A stretch of DNA of 64,000 nt, taken from JACVRW01 sp963821275. GTDB lineage: Bacteria > Actinomycetota > Thermoleophilia > Solirubrobacterales > Thermoleophilaceae. A program made the position numbers and the translations under genes. Position 1 is the stretch's first letter. Every line of letters begins with the position of its first letter. This document shows positions 15,576 through 23,908 of this stretch, piece by piece. The notes beneath the pieces were generated by a model. That model was not told where the DNA came from, did not search any database, and saw nothing but the letters and a program-made list of their open reading frames with translations. Location of the stretch: assembly GCA_963821275.1 (NCBI GenBank), contig CAWGDF010000011.1, positions 310,001-374,000 on the forward strand, given 5' to 3'.

Positions 15576-16251
15576 CCCCGCCCGACCGGGGGAAGCAAAC
15601 GGCCCTAGGGTCACGCGCGGTGTCGCTTGCCGTGAAGATGGCCGGCTGGTCGAACCCCGCCGACGCCCGGGCGGCCGCGCGGGCCCGCCAGTCACGCCCG
15701 AGCTGTCGCAGCACGGGCGGGTAGACGACCAGGTGCCGGAACGGCCTGATTACAGCGATGTAGACCGTTCCGAGCAGTCCGTTCGGCTTGACGTACACGG
15801 CCATCTCACCGCGGTAGCCGCCGCTGCCGTCGGGGACCCAGCCGAGGTGCATGACTCCATGAACGGTCCGGTTGGCGATCTCCGCAGCCCACTCGTTGTC
15901 GGTCAGGTACAGCGAGGAGAACGGGAGCGCGTCGAACACGGGGCCGGACGGCAGCTTGCGCAGGTCCGCCGGCAGTCGCTCGCGAAGCGTCGGCACCCTC
16001 GATCCGAGCCCGGCGTCCGGGCTGTCCAAGCCGAACAGCTCCCCCACCTTCCACCGGATCGCCCAGAGCGTACGGGCCGCGCTCGAGGAGCGTCGCGACG
16101 GGTCACCCGAGGCGATCAGCTGCACCAGCTCGCGAAAATCGTCCGGGCCGCCGGGCGTCGGCAGCGACCACACGTCCTCGAGGCGGAAGTCGCGGGCGAG
16201 CTCGTGGATCCTCCAGGGACGCGATGTATGGGCGGCGCTAGGCAGCTTCAT
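15556..16251 (-). CDS. DUF2867 family protein
   Basis: A 231-residue protein with the family core WRIHELARDFRLEDVWSLPT, FDALPFSSLYLTDNEWAAEI, RTVHGVMHLGWV and MAVYVKPNGLLGTVYIAVIR, followed by a family-typical YPPVLRQLGRDW. The last 35 residues are low-complexity Arg/Ala and probably a read-through tail. It is downstream of the SnoaL-like gene with a 14-base overlap, so the two are translationally coupled and share the TetR-controlled promoter. The family may relate to SRPBCC-like ligand binding; no reaction is known. Confidence 0.8.
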   Translation of the reverse strand: MKLPSAAHTSRPWRIHELARDFRLEDVWSLPTPGGPDDFRELVQLIASGDPSRRSSSAARTLWAIRWKVGELFGLDSPDAGLGSRVPTLRERLPADLRKLPSGPVFDALPFSSLYLTDNEWAAEIANRTVHGVMHLGWVPDGSGGYRGEMAVYVKPNGLLGTVYIAVIRPFRHLVVYPPVLRQLGRDWRARAAARASAGFDQPAIFTASDTARDPRAVCFPRSGGVSVRRR

Positions 16252-16627
16252 TCGGAGCGAGAGCCTTCAACTGAGCGGTCATGCGCTCGCGCAAAGCCAA
16301 GGCCGCGGACAGCGGCCGCACCATCACCATGAGCTGATCGACGAGCCCGTCCCGGTTGTGGTGCAGGAAGTCGCAGCCCTGGATCTGCTTGTCGCCGACG
16401 CGAGCCCGGAAGATCAGTGCGTGGTCACGGCCGTCCTCGGACGCCAGCTCGGTCTCGTAGGCGAAGTCCTCGAAGACCCGTAGCGCCGCGCTGAGCACGA
16501 CGGCTGCGACGTCCCTCCCGGCGTAGGGCTTGAAGACGATCGGGCTCCGAAAGACGACGTCGTCGGCGAGCACCTCGGCGGCCGCCTGGGCGTCGCGCGC
16601 CTCGATCGCGACACGGAAAGGGTGCAT
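16238..16627 (-). CDS. SnoaL/NTF2-like protein
   Basis: A 129-residue cone-shaped alpha+beta fold: PFRVAIEARDAQAAAEVLAD at the N-terminus, FRSPIVFKPYAGRDVAAVVL, then alternating strands ending VDQLMVMVRPLSAALALRER. I chose the ATG at 16627 because AGGAGG lies 6 nt upstream; the GTG at 16642 is less likely. It is the first gene of a two-gene unit with DUF2867, divergent from a TetR gene across a perfect palindrome, so it is probably induced by the TetR ligand. Confidence 0.8.
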   Translation of the reverse strand: MHPFRVAIEARDAQAAAEVLADDVVFRSPIVFKPYAGRDVAAVVLSAALRVFEDFAYETELASEDGRDHALIFRARVGDKQIQGCDFLHHNRDGLVDQLMVMVRPLSAALALRERMTAQLKALAPNEAA

Positions 16628-16674
16628 CGGTACCTCCTGCACGGTCGGAACGGTTTGCCGTGAGTCGCCAGAGT

Positions 16675-16695
16675 ATTATACATACGCGTATGTAT
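16675..16695 (-). promoter_or_regulatory. TetR operator with -10 TATAAT
   Basis: The perfect 18-bp palindrome ATACATACGCGTATGTAT (16678-16695) lies between divergent tetR and the SnoaL/DUF2867 unit. The minus strand carries a consensus -10 TATAAT (16675-16680) overlapping its edge, so binding would block the leftward promoter. Confidence 0.8.
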
Positions 16696-16711
16696 CTAGC
16701 TTGCCGGTGGC

Positions 16712-17329
16712 GTGATGCCTGCTGAGACCCAACGCCCCCGTCGCTCACAGGCCGACCGCCGGGCGGAGACGCGCGCAGCGCTGCTGGCGGCCGCCGCCCG
16801 GGGGCTCTCCCGCTACGGCTACGCGGACCTCAACCTCGCCGACGTCGCCGCGGAGGCGGGTTACACGCGCGGGGCGCTCTACCACCTCTTCAAGGACAAG
16901 GAGGACCTGGCACTCGCGGTTGTGGGGTGGGTCTGGGAGACCTGGCAACAGCAGGTCGGACCTCTGGCGGACTCGCACGATGACCCCTTTGAGGCGCTGG
17001 TCGCGCTGGCGCGCGGCCACATCGCCTACTGCCGAGACGGACGGGCGCGGGTCATGATGACGCTGCGCGTGGAGTTCGCCGAGCGCGAGCACCCGGTGGG
17101 AGATGCCGTCTCGAGGATCGCGGCGGTGCTGCGCGGACGCGTCGAGCGGCTCATCGTCCGCGGGCGCCGCTCCGGGACGATCTCCCCCGGGCCGCCCGCC
17201 AGGGCCCTGGCGGCGGCCTACCTCTCCGCGATCGACGGCCTGGCCATCGGTGTCGCAGGGCGCACGCCACACGACCAGGTCCTGGCCGAGCGCGTGGTGG
17301 TGGGGCTGCTTCGCGGCGACGCTGCGTAG
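16712..17329 (+). CDS. TetR-family transcriptional regulator
   Basis: A 205-residue regulator. The N-terminal domain has the TetR helix-turn-helix (ALLAAAARGLSRYGYADLNL then DVAAEAGYTRGALYHLFKDK), and the C-terminus is a helical ligand-binding and dimer domain with ARVMMTLRVEFAEREHPVGD. Start codons GTG (16712) and ATG (16715) are adjacent; both follow the operator closely. It probably represses itself and the divergent SnoaL-DUF2867 pair; the ligand is unknown. Confidence 0.9.
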   Translation: MMPAETQRPRRSQADRRAETRAALLAAAARGLSRYGYADLNLADVAAEAGYTRGALYHLFKDKEDLALAVVGWVWETWQQQVGPLADSHDDPFEALVALARGHIAYCRDGRARVMMTLRVEFAEREHPVGDAVSRIAAVLRGRVERLIVRGRRSGTISPGPPARALAAAYLSAIDGLAIGVAGRTPHDQVLAERVVVGLLRGDAA

Positions 17330-17341
17330 GGGCTGCCAGGA

Positions 17342-17782
17342 TCACTCGTCGCGATCGAAGCGCATGTCGATCCACGGGATCCAGCGCCCGTCCACCTCGC
17401 GCTCCCACAGCGCGGTCATGAAACCCGGGCCCGCTTGCGGCCGAAACCAGCTCCGCACCCCCTCACCCTGCAGGAGAAGCAGGCCCGGCTCATGCAGCGT
17501 CAGGGACATGACGCCCGGGCGGTCGGCGGTGTCGAAGGCGTGCATCTGCCAGCCGCCCGTGGCTTCGTCGTGGCCGCCGATGAGCTCCAGCACCTGAGTG
17601 CGCTCATCGCCCATCATCACATCGACCTCGTGCACCACCCAGTGGCCGCCGGGCAGCCAGCGATAGGTGTCCGTGCCCACGACCGTGCCCGCTGCGCCCC
17701 CGTCCTCGTCGAGAATCGTCCCGGAGGTCCGCCAGCTTCCGATGATCGGCGCCAGCGGCTCGAGGTGCTCAACCGGTGTCAC
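17342..17782 (-). CDS. DUF1579 family protein
   Basis: About 146 residues with the family core LEPLAPIIGSWRTSGTILDE, TDTYRWLPGGHWVVHEVDV and MHAFDTADRPGVMSLTLHE, a beta-barrel resembling nitrobindin/FABP-like folds. I placed the start at the GTG at 17782, where family similarity begins. The frame is open for another 190 codons upstream, but only because a frameshift joins it to the PPOX relic. The reading frame ends 12 bases from the TetR stop, tail to tail. Confidence 0.65.
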   Translation of the reverse strand: MTPVEHLEPLAPIIGSWRTSGTILDEDGGAAGTVVGTDTYRWLPGGHWVVHEVDVMMGDERTQVLELIGGHDEATGGWQMHAFDTADRPGVMSLTLHEPGLLLLQGEGVRSWFRPQAGPGFMTALWEREVDGRWIPWIDMRFDRDE

Positions 17783-17834
17783 AGCAAGGGCGAGATCGGC
17801 GCCTCTGGCGCAGCCCCGCCAGATCGCGCTCGAC

Positions 17835-18322
17835 TCATCTTGTTGTCGGGTCAGCCGTTTGGCGGGTGTCGATGCCGCGGCCATGGACGGGATGGCTACC
17901 GGCCACGTGGACGTCGCATGACTTGGCGCGAGCCACATAGAGGCGGAGCGGCGAGCTGCCGCGCAGTGCGTCGGGCTCGAACCGCTGCCCCCCGGCCGTG
18001 GTCCTGAACGCCTCGGCACAGACCGCTGCCAGCTCTTGGTCGCGCATCGGTCTGGCGATGGCAGCCAGATAGACGGCCTCACGTCCCCGACGTCGGCGGT
18101 GGAGTCGAAGATCACGATCTCAACCTGCGGGCGCTCTGCCAGGTTGCGGGAGTGGCGGGCCTCGGGTGACGAGACCCAGTAGAAGTCGGTGTATCGCGCG
18201 GCGGTGTAGTACACCGGCGACAGTCGCGGTCCCTCGTCGGGATCCCGCGTCGCCAGCACCATGTAGTGGTTGGCGTCAATCACCCGGCGCGCCATCGCGT
18301 TGAGATCCGGATGGCCCGTCAT
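17835..18322 (-). pseudogene. Pyridoxamine 5'-phosphate oxidase-family protein, frameshifted
   Basis: The ATG at 18322 opens a PPOX-type split barrel: ARRVIDANHYMVLATRDPDE, SPVYYTAARYTDFYWVSSPE and PQVEIVIFDSTADVGDV. After about 18085 the homologous sequence (EAVYLAAIARPMRDQELAAV ... PLRLYVARAKSCDVHV) continues in another frame, which is consistent with loss of one G at gacgtgaggcc (expected gtggaggcc). Joined, it would be about 162 residues, normal for the family. It is either a pseudogene or a sequence error. Such proteins bind flavin or F420. Confidence 0.7.
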
Positions 18323-18510
18323 CAGGACGCCCGAGCGTACCCGGCTCGCCACACCGCCGTCGGGCAGCGCCGTCAGGCGAACGGACCGCAGCCGGATACC
18401 TTCGCCCAGCGGGGTGGGTCGTCGCCTCGTCGTGGGAGGCGGGCTCGTCCACGATCGAGGGTGGGCTCACGATTGCGAGCCGGGCTTGGGGACCCTGAAG
18501 CCCACTGCCG

Positions 18511-18933
18511 TCAGTGGCCGCTCTCGCGAATCGAGGTTCGCTCGAGCACCGGGGCGATGTGCACGAGGATCTCGTCGATGAGGTCGGCCTCGAGGCACTG
18601 CCTCGCGACGTTGGCGCCGAGAATTACGACGTTGCGGCCCTGAGCTGAGCGCTTCGCGATCGCAACGGCCTCCTCGATCTTGACGTCAAGGAAGCGGCCG
18701 GTGACGCCCTTAACCACGGGGGGGTCCGGCAGCGGGTCGTGCCCCAGGACAAAGAACGGCCCGCGATAGGCACCGCCGTAGAAGCCTGGCTGCTCTCGGT
18801 CCTCGACGTCTTGCGTCCGCCGGCCGACCAACAGCGCGCCCGTGGATCGAACCACCGCGTCGACCGTCTCGTCGGGTCCGGGCTCCGCCTCGAGCGCCCA
18901 CCGCATGTCGTCGCCGGGACCAGCGATGAAGCC
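18511..18933 (-). pseudogene. Dihydrofolate reductase-like (RibD C-terminal) fragment
   Basis: Residues GFIAGPGDDMRWALEAEPGP open the fold but the usual strand before them is missing; the core VDAVVRSTGALLVGRRT, FFVLGHDPL and VVILGANVARQCLEADLIDE is intact, and the end breaks off after HIAPVL, where the family continues with LGDG. Both ends are thus lost (about 13 residues at the N-terminus, about 40 at the C-terminus). An ATG at 18906 leaves a 131-codon frame, unlikely to be functional. The missing 5' end adjoins the Fur-like box. Confidence 0.65.
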
Positions 18934-18961
18934 GCGTTGACGGGCATCGCGACCGGGCTTT

Positions 18962-18980
18962 ATTGAGAATCATTCTCAAT
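18962..18980. promoter_or_regulatory. Fur/Zur-type box
   Basis: ATTGAGAATCATTCTCAAT is a perfect 9-1-9 palindrome and contains TGAGAATCATTCTCA, matching the 7-1-7 Fur-family core TGANAAT-N-ATTNTCA. TTGAGA within it (18964-18969) is placed as -35 for TAGCCT at 18988 (18-nt spacer), so a bound repressor would cover the promoter of the flavin reductase gene. Confidence 0.75.
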
Positions 18981-18987
18981 GGCTTGA

Positions 18988-18993
18988 TAGCCT
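18988..18993 (+). promoter_or_regulatory. -10 hexamer TAGCCT, leaderless start
   Basis: TAGCCT is followed by 6 nt and the ATG at 19000, with the Fur-type box covering the -35 region. Confidence 0.6.
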
Positions 18994-18999
18994 GGATCC

Positions 19000-19872
19000 A
19001 TGGATGACGATTGGGATTGCGTTGTCGTCGGCGGCGGGGCGGCGGGTCTGAGCGCGGCGCTGGTGCTCGGGCGCGCGCGGCGGCGCACCCTGCTGCTCGA
19101 CCGCGACGGGCAGAGCAATCGGGTCGCGGAGCACGTCGGTGGCCTGCTCGGCCACGATGGCACGCCGCCCGCCGAGCTCTATGCCCGCGCGCGCGCGCAG
19201 CTCGGCGCCTACGAAGCGGCGGTGCTCCGTTTCGACGAGGCCGTCGACGCGCGCACCGTGGACGACGGGTTCGTCGTCGCCCTCGGGAGCGACGGCAGCG
19301 AGGTGCGGGCGCGCGCGCTGATACTGGCGACCGGCATGGACTATGAAGTGCCCGCCGTCCCCGGGTTCCGCGAGCACTGGGGCCGCGCCGTGTTCCATTG
19401 CCCGTTCTGCCACGGCTGGGAGGTCCGCGACCGGCCGCTCGTGGTCTACGGACGCGGTGAGCTTGCCGAGCGCCAAGCCACGCTGCTCGAGGCGTGGAGC
19501 GAGGACGTGACCGTAGTCGACCCCGGCGAGGTCGCTGGGCTGCGGATCGAGGACAGCGAGCTGCGCGCGGTGGTCCGTCACGACGGCTCCGAAGTGCCCT
19601 GCGACGGGGTCCTTGTACACGCACCGCTGCGGCGCCGCGGTTTGCTGCCGGAGCGCCTCGGCCTGGCGCTCACCGACGACGGTCTGGTGGCCGTGGACAC
19701 CTTCGCCCGCACCAGCGTGCCCGGGGTCTACGCCGCCGGCGATCTGGCTGTGGCCCCCCAGCAGGTCGCGCTCGCGCTGGGCAGCGGCCATCTCGCCGGC
19801 GTCGTCGCCACCCGGGAGCTGCTGTTCGGCCGGCCGACCACGGGGATGCCCCAAGGCGCGGCACGCTCATAG
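19000..19872 (+). CDS. Thioredoxin reductase-like NAD(P)/FAD oxidoreductase
   Basis: A 290-residue two-dinucleotide-fold flavoprotein. FAD motif VVVGGGAAGLSAALVLGRA (residues 8-26); the redox pair C134 and C137 in FHCPFCHGW; the C-terminal FAD motif GVYAAGDLAVAPQQVALALG. The sequence resembles thioredoxin reductases of the TrxR-like group with a CxxC, but the second nucleotide motif is degenerate (YGRGELAERQA instead of a full GxGxxG). It could reduce a thioredoxin, a mycoredoxin-like partner or a small substrate. A Fur/Zur-type box covers its promoter, suggesting iron- or zinc-responsive expression. Confidence 0.85.
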   Translation: MDDDWDCVVVGGGAAGLSAALVLGRARRRTLLLDRDGQSNRVAEHVGGLLGHDGTPPAELYARARAQLGAYEAAVLRFDEAVDARTVDDGFVVALGSDGSEVRARALILATGMDYEVPAVPGFREHWGRAVFHCPFCHGWEVRDRPLVVYGRGELAERQATLLEAWSEDVTVVDPGEVAGLRIEDSELRAVVRHDGSEVPCDGVLVHAPLRRRGLLPERLGLALTDDGLVAVDTFARTSVPGVYAAGDLAVAPQQVALALGSGHLAGVVATRELLFGRPTTGMPQGAARS

Positions 19873-19960
19873 CCCGACCGGAGCGGCCGGCGAATCGTGT
19901 CGATTTCCTTCGGCCCCGCTCGACGTGCCCGTAGAACCACCAACCACCGAGGAGACCGAA

Positions 19961-20509
19961 ATGGGAGCAATACACGTGCACGAGTTCATGAGCCTCGACG
20001 GCGTGATCGACGCGCCGACGTGGACGTTCGACTACGGCTTCGACCCTCAGATGGGTGAGGCCATCGGCGCGGTCACGCAGCGTTCCCAGGGGATCCTGCT
20101 CGGGCGCACTACCTACGAGATGTTCGAGCCGGCGTGGTCGACGCGGACGGTGGAGGACGACCCGGGGGCGCCGTTCTTCAACGACACCACCAAGTACGTC
20201 GTCTCCGGGACGCTCACCACCGCGACCTGGAGGAACTCGCAGATCATCGGGCCGTACGACTCCGACGCGATCCGCAAGCTCAAGGACGAGGTCGACGGCG
20301 ACCTCTACGTAAGCGGCAGCGGCACGCTGGTCCGAGCGATGCTCGACGACGGCTTGGTCGACGAGCTGCATCTGTTCGTCTTCCCCCTCACCCGCGGGTC
20401 CGGTCCGCGGCTCTTCCCCGACCAAGCCCCGCCCCGCACCCTGTCGCTGGCGGCCTGTGAGTCGTACGACAACGGTGCGGTCTACCTGGGCTATCGACCG
20501 CGGGCCTGA
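19961..20509 (+). CDS. Dihydrofolate reductase-like (RibD C-terminal domain) protein
   Basis: A 182-residue protein: HEFMSLDGVIDAPTWTFDYG at the N-terminus, LLGRTTYEMFEPAW, KYVVSGTLTTATWRNSQII, YVSGSGTLVRAMLDDGLVDE and FPLTRGSGPRLFPD, the standard order of the RibD/DHFR-like family that uses NADPH. The ATG at 19961 has GAGGAG about 8 nt upstream. The longer frame opening at 19613 belongs to the preceding gene's shadow. It is one of three such sequences in this window, the others being 18511 (broken) and 36330. Confidence 0.85.
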   Translation: MGAIHVHEFMSLDGVIDAPTWTFDYGFDPQMGEAIGAVTQRSQGILLGRTTYEMFEPAWSTRTVEDDPGAPFFNDTTKYVVSGTLTTATWRNSQIIGPYDSDAIRKLKDEVDGDLYVSGSGTLVRAMLDDGLVDELHLFVFPLTRGSGPRLFPDQAPPRTLSLAACESYDNGAVYLGYRPRA

Positions 20510-20561
20510 GGGCGCTCGCTACGGAAAAGTGTTCAGCGCTTCGGGCGCAACGGGACGGCGC

Positions 20562-21008
20562 TCACTCGACTCTCGTATAGGTCAGGTCGAAGTCCGTCCT
20601 CCACGTCTGACCATCCTCCGCGATCTCCCACCGGCCTGCGATCGTGTTGCCGTCCTCGGAGAACCTGCCCGTGAATCGCTGCGAGAAGGGTTCCCCGTCG
20701 CGCCACAGCTTCCACACCCCGTCGCCGAGGCTCATCTCGTAGACGCGCTGGACGTCTCTCTCGTCCGTGTACAGCTGGTAGTAGGTGGCGTTCATCCCGT
20801 CGCAGCCGATCACCGCGACGCCGTCCGGGGCCTCCGGCATGTCCACGTGCCAGCGCTCGATCAACAGGGGCAGGTCGTCGAGCCACTCGAAGGTGACCCG
20901 CGCCGCACCGGGCCAGGGCGGCCCACCCGGCGGTCCGGCCTCCATGGTCCATTGCCCGACCAGTGCCTCCAAGCGCTCCCGCGCCACCGTGCTGGTGGAC
21001 TCGCTCAT
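20562..21008 (-). CDS. DUF1579-like/lipocalin-type hypothetical protein
   Basis: A 148-residue protein, probably a beta-barrel: LEALVGQWTMEAGPPG, VTFEWLDDLPLLIERWHVDM, AVIGCDGMNATYYQLYTDER and YEMSLGDGVWKLWRDGEPFS resemble the fold used by DUF1579 and nitrobindin-like proteins. The ATG at 21008 has AAAGGAG 6 nt upstream. No membrane segment or signal. Function unknown. Confidence 0.75.
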   Translation of the reverse strand: MSESTSTVARERLEALVGQWTMEAGPPGGPPWPGAARVTFEWLDDLPLLIERWHVDMPEAPDGVAVIGCDGMNATYYQLYTDERDVQRVYEMSLGDGVWKLWRDGEPFSQRFTGRFSEDGNTIAGRWEIAEDGQTWRTDFDLTYTRVE

Positions 21009-21079
21009 CGCTTCTCCTTTCGCCGAGTCGCCAGTATCGACCTCGAAGGGCCGAGGGACTCATCGGAGCGCCCAGGTGG

Positions 21080-22264
21080 TCAGCGCCGCTTGTGCCGGAA
21101 CAGCTTGCGGACGAACGGGTGCGTGTCCTTCTGTGACTCGAGCAGCGTGCCGCTGTGGTCCGCCTCGTAGCGCTTGAAGGTCAGCGGCTCGTCGTTGGCC
21201 TTCAGCTTTTCGACGTAGGGCTTCGTCAGGGCGTATGGCACGTCGGAGTCGTTGAGGCCGTGGCCCATGAAGAACGGTCTGTCGAATCCCTTCTCGGGCA
21301 TCGCCATGTAGTCCTTGGCCGTCCCGGCGAAGTTGGGCAGTGTGCTCAGCCCCCGCGTCACGAAGCTGCCGACCCTCACGCCTTCGAGGTCCTTCTCGAA
21401 CGGGAGGACGCACTCGGTCTCCGCACGATTGAGGTGTTTGCGTCCGGTCCTCGTGAGCACGCCGTTGATCCCCAGATCGGGGTAGGTCCAGCGCATGCCG
21501 GCCAGGATGTAGGACACATAGGCCGTCAGCCCCGGCGACAACGCGGGGAAGCCGGGCACCAGCTGGCTCAGAGCGTTCTCGATGTAGGCCGGGGTGCCGG
21601 TGCCGACCGCGCCGCGGTAGTCGAGTGCGCGGCCGCCGAACCTGGTCGCGTAGCGCGCGGTGTAGATCGCTGCGCCGGCGCCCTGAGACTGTCCGACCAC
21701 AACCCACTTTCGCGCAAGCCGGCTGCGCGGCGACAGCCGTCGCGCATAGGCCCGACCGGCTTTGACGATGTCGACGATGTTGTGCGCCTCTGAGCGCCCG
21801 TGGAGATACGCCATCAGCCCGCGCGTGCCCAGGCCGGCGTAGTCGCTGGCCACGATTGTGTAGCCCTCGCGCATCCAGTTGGCCAGATAAGGCCGGTCGC
21901 GCGCCGGGAGCGCCGGACCGACCACTGAGGGAGCACAGCGATCGCCGAGACCTGACGTCCCATGCGCCCAGGAAAGCACCGGCCAGCCGCCGCGCGGCGC
22001 TCGGCCCCTCGGCAGGAACAGCGTTCCGGTACTCAGCGCTCGCTTCCCGCGCGCGTTCGTCGTCACATACTTCAGGCGGAACGCCGCCCGCGTGGTCTCC
22101 GGAATCCAGAGGCGATGCTTCAGCGGGGCGGCCGAAACCACACCCCCGGCCGCGCGGGGGCCAAGACGCGCGCCGGCGTCTCCAACCGGCCCGAGAAGGA
22201 CGGCGCCGGCCGCAAGCAGGACCGCGAGCCGACAAGATCGGGGGTTACGAGCTAGCAGCATCAT
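21080..22264 (-). CDS. Secreted lipase / alpha-beta hydrolase (LIP-type)
   Basis: A 394-residue protein with an N-terminal signal (MMLLARNPRSCRLAVLLAAG, cleavage probably near residue 30). The hydrolase domain contains GWPVLSWAHGTSGLGDRCAP (oxyanion region), the nucleophile Ser in VVVGQSQGAGAAIYTARYA and His in RYEADHSGTLLES close to the C-terminus. This order matches secretory lipases of the LIP family (triacylglycerol lipase-like), active outside the cell. AGAGG precedes the ATG at 22264. Confidence 0.85.
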   Translation of the reverse strand: MMLLARNPRSCRLAVLLAAGAVLLGPVGDAGARLGPRAAGGVVSAAPLKHRLWIPETTRAAFRLKYVTTNARGKRALSTGTLFLPRGRAPRGGWPVLSWAHGTSGLGDRCAPSVVGPALPARDRPYLANWMREGYTIVASDYAGLGTRGLMAYLHGRSEAHNIVDIVKAGRAYARRLSPRSRLARKWVVVGQSQGAGAAIYTARYATRFGGRALDYRGAVGTGTPAYIENALSQLVPGFPALSPGLTAYVSYILAGMRWTYPDLGINGVLTRTGRKHLNRAETECVLPFEKDLEGVRVGSFVTRGLSTLPNFAGTAKDYMAMPEKGFDRPFFMGHGLNDSDVPYALTKPYVEKLKANDEPLTFKRYEADHSGTLLESQKDTHPFVRKLFRHKRR

Positions 22265-22864
22265 CACCTCTGTTTGACGTGGCCGGACTCCCGCTGCACG
22301 AGCAGATCCGCCGTCGCGAACCAGCACACGCCAACCACGATCGACGGTCGCCCGACCTCACGTACGCGCAGGCCGGACTGTCTCCCTCGCCCCGAGATCT
22401 TGTCAACACTGCTCCACCCATACCAGGCGGCACGCCGAGCACATGACGACGGCGAGCGCTCCCGAGGCGCAGCTCTCGCCCTCGCGCCAAGCAGGACTTC
22501 CGCTGAGTCAGCGGCTGGCTGCGCTGGTCGTCCGCTCCGTGCGCGGCGGCGCGTGCGCTGAGCTGGCCGACGTTGGTCATCGAATGCGCGTGCCGACCCG
22601 GGCCTGTAGGGCCGGACGGCGTCGCTGATCGCCATGTGCCCGTTAGCCGCGCCGCCGAGTTCGCGGTCCCAGCCGAGACCGTGCCGGTGGGCCGCGCGCC
22701 AGAGGGAGCGCACAGACCTTGCAGGACCCGCGCGGCGCGGCAGCCGATCGCGCGCAGGCGGACGCCTCCTCCTCGTCCCAAGGATGCGCGTCGAGCCGGT
22801 TCGCCGGTATGCCCGCATCCCCATGCAGGGACAGCCTTTCGCGCGCGGGCGGCGGCTCCGGGGG
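22265..22864. other. 600-base stretch without a recognisable gene
   Basis: Frames are open on both strands, but all are Arg/Ala/Pro-rich and match no family I know; none has a good ribosome binding site. The sequence probably holds the promoter of the lipase (close to 22264) and non-coding or degraded DNA. Confidence 0.5.
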
Positions 22865-23680
22865 TCAGTCGCTGGCGCGGAGGGTTCGGAGCACACCGTC
22901 GAGCACGAGGTCGTCCTCACTCACGTGTGCGGCGTAGTGATCGGCCGCCTCGAGCGTGAGCAGCTCGGCCTTTGGGATCTCCTCGGTTGCCCGCCGCGCC
23001 CCTTCGAGGAAGTCCGAATCGGCGGCGCCGATGAAGATCAGGCAGCGCATCCGCCAGCGCCCGAGCTCGGCTGAGATCGCGCCCTCGTCTTGCGCGGCGG
23101 TCCATGCCGCCCTGAGGGCGACCGGATCGTTATCGAGCAGCCGCATTCGCTGGATGTCGGGAAACCGGATTTCCCAGAAGCCTTCGAAGGCACGGACGAG
23201 CGGCTCCATGCTTCCCACTTCGCTCGCTGCGGCGAGCGCCGCCGTGACGAGCCGACTGAGCGGAGTGTCGGGCCACCGGTACGGTTGGTTGCCGCCGATC
23301 ACGAGCGAGAGCACGCACTCGGGAGCGTGCGCGCCGATTCCAAAGCCGAGCCGCCCGCCCCAGGACCTGCCGATGAAATGGGCGCGCTCGATCCCGAGCT
23401 GATCGAGTACCGCGATCGCGTCGGCGACGCGAAGCGGGATCGCGTAGGCCTCGGGGTCGTGCGGCTTGTCGCTGCGGCCGTGACCGCGGTGATCTGTGTA
23501 GATCAGCCGGAACTCGCGAGCGGGTAGCGCCTGGGCGATCTTCCACTCACGTAGGTCTTGGACCGAGTCCGCGAAACCGTCGTGAAGAAGGACGGGAGTG
23601 CCGTTGCCGCCTTCGTCCTCAAAGTAGATCCGGGTTCCGTCCCGATCGTTGGTGACGTAGGGCAAGGCTTCGCCTTCCAC
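22865..23680 (-). CDS. Alpha/beta hydrolase
   Basis: About 271 residues: YVTNDRDGTRIYFEDEG opens the fold, PVLLHDGFADSVQDLREW contains the oxyanion His-x-Gly, FIGRSWGGRLGFGIGAH is the nucleophile elbow, and LEAADHYAAHVSEDDLV holds the catalytic His. The start is uncertain: GTG at 23680 with AGAGG upstream, or TTG at 23665 with AAGG. The frame extends to 23884 but that part is not hydrolase-like. Substrate unknown. Transcribed away from the HxlR gene's region, same strand. Confidence 0.85.
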   Translation of the reverse strand: MEGEALPYVTNDRDGTRIYFEDEGGNGTPVLLHDGFADSVQDLREWKIAQALPAREFRLIYTDHRGHGRSDKPHDPEAYAIPLRVADAIAVLDQLGIERAHFIGRSWGGRLGFGIGAHAPECVLSLVIGGNQPYRWPDTPLSRLVTAALAAASEVGSMEPLVRAFEGFWEIRFPDIQRMRLLDNDPVALRAAWTAAQDEGAISAELGRWRMRCLIFIGAADSDFLEGARRATEEIPKAELLTLEAADHYAAHVSEDDLVLDGVLRTLRASD

Positions 23681-23908
23681 GGGTAGCGCCTCTGGACTCA
23701 CCCGGAACTCTAGGAGCGACGGGCGTCGACCCGTCGCCCGCGCTCCCGGCTTCCGCTTGCACCCGATCCGCCCGCACCCGAGCTTGGCGTCGAAACCTGC
23801 GAGCTGGACGATCTCGAGAGTGGCGGTCGGCAAGGCCGCGCTCCCGCTATCGCCTGGGCAAGCAGGCGTCGCGGTTGCGGCCACTGTGGTGCAGTGCCCG
23901 GATCGCCG

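Noticed and set aside
17342..18352. A single 336-residue PPOX-DUF1579 fusion protein
   Set aside because: The middle 80 residues match neither family, whereas a one-base shift restores the PPOX sequence in another frame; the fusion is an artefact.
22264..22920. A 218-residue coding sequence upstream of the lipase
   Set aside because: Arg/Ala/Pro-rich with no family similarity and no start context; listed as unassigned DNA.
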